DNA of 64,000 nt from Micromonospora halotolerans (lineage in GTDB: Bacteria > Actinomycetota > Actinomycetes > Mycobacteriales > Micromonosporaceae), in contig NZ_CP134876.1 in assembly GCF_032108445.1 (NCBI RefSeq), positions 1,054,001 through 1,118,000 on the forward strand. Direction: 5' to 3'. How positions within the stretch are numbered: the first letter of the stretch is position 1; each line of letters starts with the position of its first letter. A model generated the notes under the pieces. The model was not told the DNA's origin. It saw only the letters and a program-made list of their open reading frames with translations, and ran no database searches. Positions 36,998 to 45,655 of this stretch are shown here, in pieces. A program made the position numbers and the translations under genes.

Positions 36998-37878
36998 GAC
37001 TTCACCGCGCCTTCCATGATTCCGCGGACGATCTGTCGTCCACCGATGAACAGCATGACCAGCAGGGGCCCGGTGGCGATGAACGCCCCGGCCAGCACCC
37101 GCCGGTAGATCACGTAGTTGCCGCTGGCCAGGTCGGAGACCGCGACCATCGAGGTCGGGAAGTCGGTGCCGCTCAGCGTGATGAGCGGCCACTGGAAGTC
37201 GTTCCAGGTGGCCACGAAGGTGAGCAGCCCGAGCACGGCCAGGGCCGGGCGGATCGCCGGCAGCACGATGCTGGCGTACACCCGCATGGTCGTGGCGCCG
37301 TCCATGCGGGCCGACTCGACCAGCTCGTCGGGAACCGTGTTGACGATGAACTGCCGCATGTAGAACACGCCGAACGCGGTGACCAGCCCGGGGGCGATGA
37401 CCGCGAGCAGGGTGCCGTTCCAGCCGAGCTTGCCCATCACGATGTAGAGCGCCACGATGCCGAGCTGGTTGGGCACGGTCAGGGTGAGCACCACGAAGAG
37501 CATCAGAGCATTGCTGCCCTTGAAGCGCAGCTTGGCGAAGGCGAACCCGGCCAGCGAGCAGAAGAACAGCACCGAGGCGGTCACCACGGTGGCGACGATG
37601 ACGCTGTTGACCAGCGAGGCGGCGAAGTAGACGTCCTGGAGCGAGAAGACCTCGTCGACGTTGGTCAGGAACCGGTCGCCGGGGACGATCGCCGGCGGCA
37701 GCTTCGCGAGCGCCTCGTCGTCGCTGGTCGCGATGACGAACATCCAGTAGAGGGGGAACGCGGCGAAGAGCATGGTCAGCGCGAGGAACAGGTAGGTCCA
37801 GAGCCCCGCCTGGGTCTCCTGGGGGGCCCGGCCCATCAGCCGCGGCTTCCGGCGCGCCGGGCGTGCGATGGCAGTCAT
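36994..37878 (-). CDS. sugar ABC transporter permease (MalG type)
   Basis: 294 aa, six transmembrane helices, with the ATPase-docking EAA loop ELVESARMDGATTMRVYASIVLPAIRPAL. It forms the channel with the upstream MalF-type permease and takes up an oligosaccharide, most likely manno-oligosaccharide given the adjoining beta-mannosidase. Overlaps both neighbours by 4 bp. Confidence 0.94.
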   Translation of the reverse strand: MTAIARPARRKPRLMGRAPQETQAGLWTYLFLALTMLFAAFPLYWMFVIATSDDEALAKLPPAIVPGDRFLTNVDEVFSLQDVYFAASLVNSVIVATVVTASVLFFCSLAGFAFAKLRFKGSNALMLFVVLTLTVPNQLGIVALYIVMGKLGWNGTLLAVIAPGLVTAFGVFYMRQFIVNTVPDELVESARMDGATTMRVYASIVLPAIRPALAVLGLLTFVATWNDFQWPLITLSGTDFPTSMVAVSDLASGNYVIYRRVLAGAFIATGPLLVMLFIGGRQIVRGIMEGAVKS

Positions 37879-38888
37879 TTACGCCCTCCGGACAGTCGGT
37901 TCGTCACCACGTAGTTGACGCCGGCGACGATCAGGATGATCAGGAAGAGCGCCCAGGACATGGCCGCGGCGTAACCGAGGTTGAGGTCCTTCCAGCCGAC
38001 CTTGTAGATGAGCTGGGCGATGGTCTGCCACTCGCCGTTCGGCCCGCCGGTGGCGGCCTGGGCGTTCGGGTCGAAGAGCATGGGCTCGGTGAAGAGCTGG
38101 AGGCCACCGATGGTGGAGAGGATGACGGTGAAGAGCACCACGGGCTGGATCATCGGCACGGTGATCCGCCAGAGCTGCTTCCACGGCCCGGCGCCGTCGA
38201 TCGCCGCCGCCTCGTAGACGTCACGCGGGATGGACTGCATGGCGGCCAGGTAGAGCAGCGCGTTGTAGCCGATCCACTTCCAGTTGACCATCGTGGCGAT
38301 GGCGATCCAGGCGTGCAGCTTGTCGGCCCGCCAGTCGATCGGGTCATCGGGGCCGCCGAGGCCGAACAGGCCGAGCACCCAGTTGGCCATGCCGAAGTCG
38401 CGGGAGAAGAAGACGCTGAACACCATGGTCGAGGCGACGATCGGGGTCACGTACGGCAGCAGCACCCCCACCCGCCACCAGGTCTGCGCCCGCAGCTTGC
38501 GGTTGAGCAGCGAGGCGACCACGAGCGCGAGCAGCAGCTGGGGCACCGAGGAGAGCAGGAAGATGCCGAAGGTGTTGTAGAGGGCGTTCCAGAAGTCCTC
38601 GTCGCCGAGGAGCCGGCTGAAGTTCTCGACACCCGCCCAGTAGGGCAGCGTCGGGTCGTCGAGCCGGTAGTTGCGCAGCGAGACCACCGCGTTGAACAGC
38701 AGCGGGAAGAGCCCGAACACGATGAAGAGCAGGAAGAAGGGCGCGATCAGCAGGTACGGCATGTAGCGCATGTCGAAGCGGTACAGCCGGTTGCGCCAGG
38801 TCAGCCGCCGGTCGTCGCCCCCGGAGCGGCCGCGCTCCGGCGCGGCTCGGCGGCTCGACGGCGCGGGCGCGGCACGGGTGGTGGACAT
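37875..38888 (-). CDS. sugar ABC transporter permease (MalF type)
   Basis: 337 aa from ATG 38888 with TGGAGTGA upstream; the longer open frame has no support. The basic N-terminus is followed by six transmembrane helices, and the EAA loop is VYEAAAIDGAGPWKQLWRITVPMIQPV. Follows the binding-protein gene after an 81-bp gap that contains a strong hairpin. Confidence 0.94.
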   Translation of the reverse strand: MSTTRAAPAPSSRRAAPERGRSGGDDRRLTWRNRLYRFDMRYMPYLLIAPFFLLFIVFGLFPLLFNAVVSLRNYRLDDPTLPYWAGVENFSRLLGDEDFWNALYNTFGIFLLSSVPQLLLALVVASLLNRKLRAQTWWRVGVLLPYVTPIVASTMVFSVFFSRDFGMANWVLGLFGLGGPDDPIDWRADKLHAWIAIATMVNWKWIGYNALLYLAAMQSIPRDVYEAAAIDGAGPWKQLWRITVPMIQPVVLFTVILSTIGGLQLFTEPMLFDPNAQAATGGPNGEWQTIAQLIYKVGWKDLNLGYAAAMSWALFLIILIVAGVNYVVTNRLSGGRK

Positions 38889-38930
38889 CGGATCACTCCA
38901 GGGCCGAGGTGGGTGAGGCGGTGTGGCGGT

Positions 38931-38958
38931 GACGGGGCGGGCCGTGGCCCACCCCGTC
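38931..38958 (-). promoter_or_regulatory. hairpin between binding-protein and permease genes
   Basis: GACGGGGTGGGCC pairs with GGCCCGCCCCGTC, a 13-bp stem (one G-T) with a 2-base loop, 11 bp after the binding-protein stop. There is no U-tract. Such hairpins usually protect the 5' transcript or partly stop transcription, giving more binding protein than permease. Confidence 0.7.
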
Positions 38959-38969
38959 ACCGGGGTCCG

Positions 38970-40253
38970 TCAGGACTTGGCGGCCTTGTCGGCCTCCTTG
39001 ACCGCCTCGGCCCAGGCGGCGTCCGGCTTCAGGCTCTTGTTCTCGACCCGCCGGATCACGTTCTCCACGGCGACCCGGGTGGGGCCGTTCTTCCTGCCCA
39101 GGTACTGCGGGGTGAGGCCCTGCGCCATCTTGGGGAAGATCTGGCCGACCGGGGCGTTGTTGAAGAACGGGTTCTTGAAGTCGGCGATGGCCGGGTCGGC
39201 GTAGAGCGCCGGCTGCGAGGGCAGGTTGCCGACCTTCTTGAAGATCTCGATCTGCTGCTCGGGCGCGACCAGCCACTCCAGCAGCTTGTACGCCTCGTCG
39301 ACGTGCTTGCCCTGCTTGGGAATGGTCAGGAACGAGCCGCCCCAGTTGCCGCCGCCACCGGGCACCGCGGCGATGTCCCACTTGCCCTGGGTGCCCGGGG
39401 CGGTGTCCTTGATGTGGCCGAGCATCCACGCCGGGCAGGCGAGCACGGCGAAGGCGCCGCTCGTGAAGCCCTTGTCCCAGTCGGCCTGGAAGCTGACCAG
39501 GTTGGCCGACAGCCCGGCCTGGACGGCCTTGACGGTGTAGTCGAAGGCGACCTTCGGGCCGCCGTCCATCTGGAGCTGCTCCTGGTCGCTGTAGAAGCCG
39601 ACCTGCTGCTGACCGAGGATCGGGTTGAACAGGTTGGTGCCGGCGTCGATGAACTTCTTGTGGGTCTTGGCGGTGTACTGCTGGCCGACCTCGATGAACT
39701 TGTCCCAGTCGGGCCAGAGCGCGGAGACCTGGTCCCGCTCGGTGGGCAGGCCGGCGGCCTTGAACAGGTCGGTGCGGTAGCACATGGCCAGGCCGCCGAC
39801 GTCGGTGCCGAGGCCGATCTGGGTCTTGCCGTCGGCGGAGAGCGACTGCTTCCACTTCCAGGGCAGGTACTTGCTCTCGTACGACCCGGCGCCCTTGTCC
39901 AGCAGGTTGACGAACTTGTCGGACTGGCTGCGGAACTGGACCATGAAGCCCTCGTCGATCGCCGCGATGTCCGGCGCGCCGTTGCCCGCGACGAGCTTCT
40001 TCTGCAGGTCCTCGTGCTGCGCGTTGTACTCGCCGGAGTTCAGCTGGATCTTGACGTTCGGGTGGTCGGCCTCGTACTTCGCCTTGAGGTCCTGGAGGCC
40101 GAAGTCGCCCCAGAAGTTGATCTTCAACGTGACCTGACCGTCGGCGGCGTCGGAGCCGCCGGTGGTGCTCTTGCCGCTACAGGCCGCGACCATGACCAGG
40201 CTGACGGCACCCACGGTGGCCGCCCGGGCCCAGTGCGTCCAGGACCGTTTCAT
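38970..40253 (-). CDS. extracellular sugar-binding lipoprotein of the ABC transporter
   Basis: 427 aa from ATG 40253 with GGAGGA upstream. Type II signal peptide: KRSWTHWARAA, a hydrophobic core and lipobox VAAC-S. Family 1 solute-binding protein: ITINFWG-like LKINFWGDF, many aromatic residues (WPDW, PWKWKQ) and the C-terminal helical repeats. First gene of the operon; a CebR-like operator sits 21 bp upstream of its start. Ligand inferred as a mannoside from the operon, not from sequence. Confidence 0.93.
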   Translation of the reverse strand: MKRSWTHWARAATVGAVSLVMVAACSGKSTTGGSDAADGQVTLKINFWGDFGLQDLKAKYEADHPNVKIQLNSGEYNAQHEDLQKKLVAGNGAPDIAAIDEGFMVQFRSQSDKFVNLLDKGAGSYESKYLPWKWKQSLSADGKTQIGLGTDVGGLAMCYRTDLFKAAGLPTERDQVSALWPDWDKFIEVGQQYTAKTHKKFIDAGTNLFNPILGQQQVGFYSDQEQLQMDGGPKVAFDYTVKAVQAGLSANLVSFQADWDKGFTSGAFAVLACPAWMLGHIKDTAPGTQGKWDIAAVPGGGGNWGGSFLTIPKQGKHVDEAYKLLEWLVAPEQQIEIFKKVGNLPSQPALYADPAIADFKNPFFNNAPVGQIFPKMAQGLTPQYLGRKNGPTRVAVENVIRRVENKSLKPDAAWAEAVKEADKAAKS

Positions 40254-40273
40254 GTCATCCTCCGCGCCGAATA

Positions 40274-40287
40274 TGGGAACGCTCCCG
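40274..40287. promoter_or_regulatory. LacI-type operator resembling the CebR box
   Basis: TGGGAACGCTCCCG matches the Streptomyces CebR consensus TGGGAGCGCTCCCA at 12 of 14 positions and lies 21-34 bp upstream of the binding-protein ATG, over its likely promoter. It is the obvious site for the divergent LacI regulator. No second copy was found in the 343-bp intergenic region. Confidence 0.72.
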
Positions 40288-40596
40288 AGATCGAGAGACG
40301 TTGACTGAACCGGATAAGTGAGGACACCGTACGGGGCACCCCCTGGGCTGTCAACGGCCGGTTACGAGCGGGGCCGCCCGGTAACCTGATCGACGCCTCC
40401 TGCGGCGGTTTCCGCGTTCTCCGGCACTCGGAACGGGGCCAGGAGAGCCGTCCGCGCCGTGCGCTTAACCGCGCAAGCGACACGCGGCGCACCGCGCCGA
40501 CCTCGCCGCGACCCGGTGCAGTAGCGTGACAAGCCGCCGGTCCCCCCGGCGGCGGAAACGGGCCCGCGAGGGCCGGACCAGTGGAGGAGCGCGCCG
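40288..40596. other. remainder of the divergent regulatory region of the sugar operon
   Basis: About 310 bp between operator and LacI start. It contains a perfect 8-bp hairpin GCCGCCGG/CCGGCGGC (40533-40553) in the presumed LacI leader and the GGAGG ribosome site of the regulator at 40583-40587. No gene seen. Confidence 0.5.
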
Positions 40597-41616
40597 GTGA
40601 AGCGGCCGACCATCGCCGATGTCGCCCGGCGGGCCGGGGTCTCCAAGGGCGCGGTGTCGTACGCGCTGAACGGCCAGCCCGGCGTGTCCGAGGCGACCCG
40701 GCAGCGGATCCTAGCGATCGCCGCCGAGATCGGGTTCAGCCCGAGCAGCGCGGCCCGGGCGCTCTCCGGCGCCACCGCCAAGGCGGTCGGCCTGGCCCTG
40801 TGCCGCCCCGCCCGGATACTGGGCATCGAGCCCTTCTTCATGGAGCTGATCAGCGGCGTGGAGGCCGAACTGTCGGCCCGCTCCTACGCGCTGACCCTCC
40901 AGGTGGTCGCCGACCAGGACGCCGAGATCGCCGTCTACCGCCGCTGGTGGGCCGAGCGCCGGGTGGACGGCGTGTTCCTGTGCGACCTGCGCACCGACGA
41001 CCGGCGGGTGCCGGCGCTGGAGGAGCTGCAACTGCCGGCCGTCGTGATCGGCGGCCCCGGCCACACCGGCAGCCTGGCCAGCGTCTGGTCCGACGACGCG
41101 GCGGCCCTGGTCGAGACGGTGGAGTACCTGGTCGCGCTCGGGCACCGGCGGATCGCCCGGGTGGGCGGGCTCCCCTCGCTGCTGCACACCGAGATCCGCA
41201 CCGAGGCGTTCACCGAGGTGTGCCGGCGGCTCGGGCTGGACGAGGCCACCACGGTCTGGTCCGACTACACCGGCGAGGAGGGCGCGCGGGCCACCCGGCG
41301 CCTGCTCAGCTCCGCCACCCGGCCCACCGCGGTGATCTACGACAACGACGTGATGGCGATCGCCGGGCTCTCCGTGGCGCAGGAGATGGGGCTGGCCGTC
41401 CCCGGCGACCTGTCCATCGTGGCCTGGGACGACTCCCCGCTCTGCCGGCTCGTGCACCCGCCGCTGACCGCGCTGGGCCGGGACATCCCCGCGTACGGGG
41501 CGCACGCCGCGCGGCAGCTCCTGGCCGTGATCGCCGGCGAGCCGGTGACCGGGCTCCAGGACGAGACCGCCCACCTCACCCCGCGCGGCAGCACCGCGCC
41601 GCCGCGCCTGCGGTGA
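40597..41616 (+). CDS. LacI-family repressor of the sugar ABC operon
   Basis: 339 aa from GTG 40597 with GTGGAGGAG upstream. N-terminal LacI helix-turn-helix and hinge (TIADVARRAGVSKGAVSYALNG, then SSAARALSGATAKAVGL), followed by a periplasmic-binding-protein-like effector domain with VIYDNDVMAIAGL and LSIVAWDDSPL. Divergent from the operon it presumably represses; effector probably a manno- or gluco-oligosaccharide. Confidence 0.93.
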   Translation: MKRPTIADVARRAGVSKGAVSYALNGQPGVSEATRQRILAIAAEIGFSPSSAARALSGATAKAVGLALCRPARILGIEPFFMELISGVEAELSARSYALTLQVVADQDAEIAVYRRWWAERRVDGVFLCDLRTDDRRVPALEELQLPAVVIGGPGHTGSLASVWSDDAAALVETVEYLVALGHRRIARVGGLPSLLHTEIRTEAFTEVCRRLGLDEATTVWSDYTGEEGARATRRLLSSATRPTAVIYDNDVMAIAGLSVAQEMGLAVPGDLSIVAWDDSPLCRLVHPPLTALGRDIPAYGAHAARQLLAVIAGEPVTGLQDETAHLTPRGSTAPPRLR

Positions 41617-41647
41617 ACCGGTTCAGCGATCCGGCTGGACGGCCAGG

Positions 41648-43969
41648 TCAGCGGGACGTCGAGGGGAATTCCTCGAACCACGCCTCCACCCGCTCGGCGG
41701 GGGCCGGGCGGGCCAGCGCGAAGCCCTGCCCGTAGCGGCAGCCGGCGCGGCGCGCCCCGGCCACCTGTGCGTCGGACTCCAGGCCCTCCACCACCACCTC
41801 CAGGCCGAGCCGGTCGCCCAGGTTGGCCACCACGTCGATGAGCGGGCGCTGCCCGTCGGCGCCCGGCCCGACCAGGTGCGGGCCCACCTTCAGCAGGTCG
41901 ATCGGCAGCCGGCGGAGCTGGGCGAGTGAGGCGTGCTCGGCGCGGAAGTCGTCCAGCGCGGTGCGGACGCCGAGCGAGCGGAGACCGGCGAGCCGGGCCA
42001 CCACGGTGGACAGCTCGCGGGCCACGGCCGGCTCGGCCACCTCCACCACCAGGCGTTCCGGCGGCACGTCGTACGCGGCCAGGGCCGTCGCCGTGCGGGC
42101 CACGAAGTCGGGGGCGGCCAGCTCGCGGGGCGTGACGTTGACCGCCATCCACAGCTCCCGGCCCCCCTCCGACCAGGCGGCGAGCTGCCGGCAGGCCCGG
42201 TCCAGCACCCACCGCCCGACCTCCCCGAGCAGGTCGAGGTCGGCCGCGACGGGCAGCAGCTCCGCCGGCAGCACCGTGCCCAGCGCGGGACTGCGCCAGC
42301 GCAGCAACGCCTCGGTGCCCACCGGTTGCCGGTCGGCCAGGGCCAGCACCGGCTGGTAGACCAGGTCCAGCTCGCCCCGGGCGACCGCGCCCGGCAGCTC
42401 CCGTTCCAGGTCCAGCCTGCGGACCAGCTGCTCCTCCAGGTAGGCGTCGTACCACTCGACCCGGTCGCGACCGAGCTGCACGGCGCGCCGCCGGGCCAGG
42501 TCGGCCTGGCGCAGCACGTCCCCCGGGTCGCCGCCGGTGGTCTCGGCCAGCCCGATGCTGGCCCGGATCCGGCTCGCCCCGCCCGGCCGCGGGCACGGCT
42601 CGGCGAGCGCGGCCAGCAGGCGGATGCCCAGCGCGTACGCGGGCACCGGCCCGAGGTCGGTGAGCACGGCGAACTCGGTGTCGGTGAGCCGGGCCACCAG
42701 GTCGCCGGGGCCGGAGCCGGACCGGAGCCGGTGGACGACCTCGGCCAGCACCGGTCCGTCGAGCACCGAGGTTCCGTCGACGCCGTGCAGGTCGACCACG
42801 AGCAGCGCGCCGCCGGTGCGCCGGGCGAGGACGCGGACCAGCTCGCCCCGGTCGGCCGGCGGGGCGTCGGCGGGCCACTCCCCGCCGCCCGCGAGGAGCC
42901 GCAGCCGCGCCTCGCTCGCGGCCAGCCGCTCGGCCCGGCGCCGGTGGTCGGCGGCGGCGAGCACCTCCCGCACCACCATCGGCGGGATGACGGACAGACC
43001 CAGGGCGATCTCCGGGGCGGTGAACTGTCCCACCGTCCACAGGTGGTGGCCGGCGGCCAGCGCCGCGATGCCGGCCGGCGCGGTTAGCCCGGGCCAGGCG
43101 GCCGGCGCGACGCCGGTGCGGGGCCGCTCCCCCACTGCGGTACGCCGGGCGCCGGCCGCGGTCAGCAGTGCGCCGGCCAGCAGCGGCGGCGCGACGGCCA
43201 GCAGGGCCCGGTCCGGGGCGGTGCAGGCGAGCAGGACCACGAGCAGGGCCAGCCCGCCCAGCGTGGCGGCCGTGCCGGCGTGGCAGAGGGCCGCACCCGG
43301 TCGCCGGCGGCGCTCGGCGACCGCAGCCACCAGCAGCACGGCCAGCGCCAGGGCGCCACCGACGCTGGCCGCCCGCGCGGCCGGCGGCACCGGGCCGGCC
43401 GGCAGCAGCACCCAGCCGGCGAAGACCAGGCTGAGACCGAGGGCCATCACGTCCACGGCACGGCTCAGCCGTTCCGCGCCGGAGAGCCGGGAGCGGCCGG
43501 GCAGCCGGAGCAGGGCGACGGCGTACAGCGGGGTGGTGAACGCCAGACCGGTCACGGCGACCGGCAGCCGGTGCACGGGATCGCTCAGCGGCAGCACCGC
43601 CACGGTGAGCCCGGCGGCCAGCACGGCGACGTCGAGGATCCCGGCGACCCGGCGGGACAGCGCCACCCGGCGGGCCCGCCGGCCGGTCGGCCGGGCGACG
43701 GCCGGCTCGGGCGGGTCCGGCGCCGCGGTGGCGCCGGGCCGTTCGGCGGGCGGCGCGGCGGCCGGCGGCCCGGGCGGAGCGCCGGCCAGCCAGGCGAGCC
43801 GGACGCAGGCCAGGGCGGAGCCACCGGCCACGGCCAGCGCCACGGCGGCGGGGCCGGGGACCAGGCCGGCGGCGCCGGCGAGGACGAACAGCGCGCCGGC
43901 GAGCGACACGACGAGATCGGACAGCGGTGGCCGCCGGCGGGGACCGGCGGCGGTACGGGTGACGGGCAC
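41648..43969 (-). CDS. membrane GGDEF-EAL protein with degenerate active sites
   Basis: 773 aa from GTG 43969. Eight or so transmembrane helices are followed by a GGDEF domain in which the active loop reads RLTDTEFAVL instead of GGDEF, so cyclase activity is not expected. The EAL domain keeps TEALLRW, VNVTP and VEVAEP, but loop 6 reads DDFRAEHASL where active enzymes have DDFGTGYSSL, and KID has become KVG. It is likely a c-di-GMP or GTP-responsive receptor rather than an enzyme. Monocistronic, convergent with the LacI gene. Confidence 0.9.
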   Translation of the reverse strand: MPVTRTAAGPRRRPPLSDLVVSLAGALFVLAGAAGLVPGPAAVALAVAGGSALACVRLAWLAGAPPGPPAAAPPAERPGATAAPDPPEPAVARPTGRRARRVALSRRVAGILDVAVLAAGLTVAVLPLSDPVHRLPVAVTGLAFTTPLYAVALLRLPGRSRLSGAERLSRAVDVMALGLSLVFAGWVLLPAGPVPPAARAASVGGALALAVLLVAAVAERRRRPGAALCHAGTAATLGGLALLVVLLACTAPDRALLAVAPPLLAGALLTAAGARRTAVGERPRTGVAPAAWPGLTAPAGIAALAAGHHLWTVGQFTAPEIALGLSVIPPMVVREVLAAADHRRRAERLAASEARLRLLAGGGEWPADAPPADRGELVRVLARRTGGALLVVDLHGVDGTSVLDGPVLAEVVHRLRSGSGPGDLVARLTDTEFAVLTDLGPVPAYALGIRLLAALAEPCPRPGGASRIRASIGLAETTGGDPGDVLRQADLARRRAVQLGRDRVEWYDAYLEEQLVRRLDLERELPGAVARGELDLVYQPVLALADRQPVGTEALLRWRSPALGTVLPAELLPVAADLDLLGEVGRWVLDRACRQLAAWSEGGRELWMAVNVTPRELAAPDFVARTATALAAYDVPPERLVVEVAEPAVARELSTVVARLAGLRSLGVRTALDDFRAEHASLAQLRRLPIDLLKVGPHLVGPGADGQRPLIDVVANLGDRLGLEVVVEGLESDAQVAGARRAGCRYGQGFALARPAPAERVEAWFEEFPSTSR

Positions 43970-44205
43970 GGCGGTCGCCTTCGTGAGGGGGCACGGGGCG
44001 GTGCGGTTGCGGTACGACGTGCGGGGTCAACGGGTCGGATGCGGGTGCGGCCGGCGCCGGACGGGGACCGGTGCGGCCACGCGCATAAACGATCCCGGAC
44101 GTCCGCCGTTATGCGACACAACACGTGACGCCCGTCACATCCGGGCTCCGGCCGCTGCCGCCGCCCGCCGGGATGGCCGGCGGGCCGAGGTGGGATCATC
44201 GGGAG

Positions 44206-44583
44206 GTGAGCCGCGCCGACACCGTCCGTTTCCGCTACAACCAGGCGATCCTGGTCGCCGCGCTCGTCGCGTTCATCGGCGCGCTGCCGCTGGCCACCGC
44301 GCGCTGGTGGCTGCTCTGGGTGCTGCTGATCCCGCTCGCCGTCGGCGTCTGGGCGTGGCGGGCCGGCACCGACGCGGACGCCCGCGAGCTGCGGCTGCGA
44401 GCCCTCGTCGGCCAGCGGCGGGTGCCCTGGACGCGGGTCGCCGAGCTGGCCACCGACCCGCGCGGCCGGGCGGTCGCCCGGCTCGACGACGGCGAGACGC
44501 TGGTGCTCCCCGCGGTCCGCGCCGCCGACCTGCCCCGGCTCATCTCCGCCACCGGGCAGGAACTGCCCGAGTCCGCCGCCTGA
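44206..44583 (+). CDS. small membrane protein with PH-like domain
   Basis: 125 aa from GTG 44206 (GGGAG directly adjoins the start, so the mRNA may be leaderless). Two transmembrane helices (about residues 12-30 and 33-52) precede a PH-like beta domain with the LVGQRRVPWTRVAEL segment seen in bacterial PH (bPH) proteins. Function unknown. Ends 4 bp before the convergent dehydrogenase gene. Confidence 0.78.
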   Translation: MSRADTVRFRYNQAILVAALVAFIGALPLATARWWLLWVLLIPLAVGVWAWRAGTDADARELRLRALVGQRRVPWTRVAELATDPRGRAVARLDDGETLVLPAVRAADLPRLISATGQELPESAA

Positions 44584-44587
44584 CCCG

Positions 44588-45514
44588 TCAGTAGCCGTCG
44601 ACCACCCGGTTGGCCAGCGGCTCCCCGGCCGCGAACCGGCGCACCTGCTCCCCCACCAGCCGGTACGCCCGCGGCAGCAGGCCGCGGACCGAGCCGGCGA
44701 CGTGCGGGGTGAGCAGCACGTTCGGTAGCTCCCACAGGGGATGCTCGGCCGGCAGCGGCTCCGGGTCGGTCACGTCCAGCGCGGCCCGCAGCCGCCCCGA
44801 CGCCAGCTCGGCGACCAGCGCGGAGGTGCGGGCCACCGGGCCACGGGCGGCGTTGACCAGCAGCGCCCCGTCGGGCATCGCGGCCAGGAACTTCTCGTCG
44901 ACCAGCCCCCGGGTCTGCTCGGTCAAGGGCACCAGCAGCACCACCACGTCCGCCTCGGGCAGCAGGGCGGGCAGCTCGTCGACGCCGTGCACCCCCTCGG
45001 ACGGGCGGGGCGTCCGGGCGACCAGGGTGAAGCTCACCTCGAACGGGGCCAACCGGGCGCGGACCGCCGAGCCGATCGAGCCCGCACCGACGATCAGCAC
45101 CCGCTTGCCGGCCAGCTCGTCGGTCGGGGCCACCTCGTCGTACGCCCACTCGCGGCGGGCCTGGGCGCGGGCCAGCGGCCCGAAGCCGCGCAGCGCGGAC
45201 AGGATCGCGGCGACCACCCACTCGGCGGTGGCCGAGTCGTGCACGCCGCGGGCGTCGCAGAGCGTCACACCCTCGGGAACCCGCCCCACCCAGGCGTCCG
45301 CCCCGGCGGAGAGGAGCTGCACCACCTTCAGGTCGGGCAGCTCGGCCAGGAGCGCGCCGGCGTCCGGGCCGGCGAGGAAGGGCGGCACCCAGAACCGCAC
45401 ACCGCTCGGGGACGACGGCGGCCGGGCCGGGTCCTCCAGCACCTCCAGGGTGACGCCCTCGGGCAGCTCGCCGAGGAGGCGCCGGCCGGCCGGGTGCGGA
45501 ATCCATACCTTCAC
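44588..45514 (-). CDS. D-isomer-specific 2-hydroxyacid dehydrogenase
   Basis: 308 aa from GTG 45514. The NAD-binding loop is GAGSIGSAV; NAARGPVARTSALV provides the catalytic Arg, DPEPLP the Glu, and TPHVAGS the His. Shorter than SerA and without an ACT domain, so a stand-alone reductase such as a glyoxylate/hydroxypyruvate reductase is plausible. Substrate unassigned. Confidence 0.9.
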   Translation of the reverse strand: MKVWIPHPAGRRLLGELPEGVTLEVLEDPARPPSSPSGVRFWVPPFLAGPDAGALLAELPDLKVVQLLSAGADAWVGRVPEGVTLCDARGVHDSATAEWVVAAILSALRGFGPLARAQARREWAYDEVAPTDELAGKRVLIVGAGSIGSAVRARLAPFEVSFTLVARTPRPSEGVHGVDELPALLPEADVVVLLVPLTEQTRGLVDEKFLAAMPDGALLVNAARGPVARTSALVAELASGRLRAALDVTDPEPLPAEHPLWELPNVLLTPHVAGSVRGLLPRAYRLVGEQVRRFAAGEPLANRVVDGY

Positions 45515-45582
45515 GACCGCCGACGATAGTCGCCCCGGACGGCGCGGGCGGCTCGGCCCGTGATGACCGCCGCTTGCCGGGA

Positions 45583-45609
45583 TTGGCGGTGGGCCCCGGG
45601 AGGTATAAC
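45583..45609 (+). promoter_or_regulatory. putative promoter of the SpoIIE phosphatase gene
   Basis: TTGGCG (45583-45588) and TATAAC (45604-45609) with a 15-bp spacer, 47 bp upstream of the ATG. The spacer is short, so the call is tentative. Confidence 0.4.
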
Positions 45610-45655
45610 CGAGCGGAGCGCCGGCCGGCGTTCCCGACTCCGGAGACAGGTGGCG

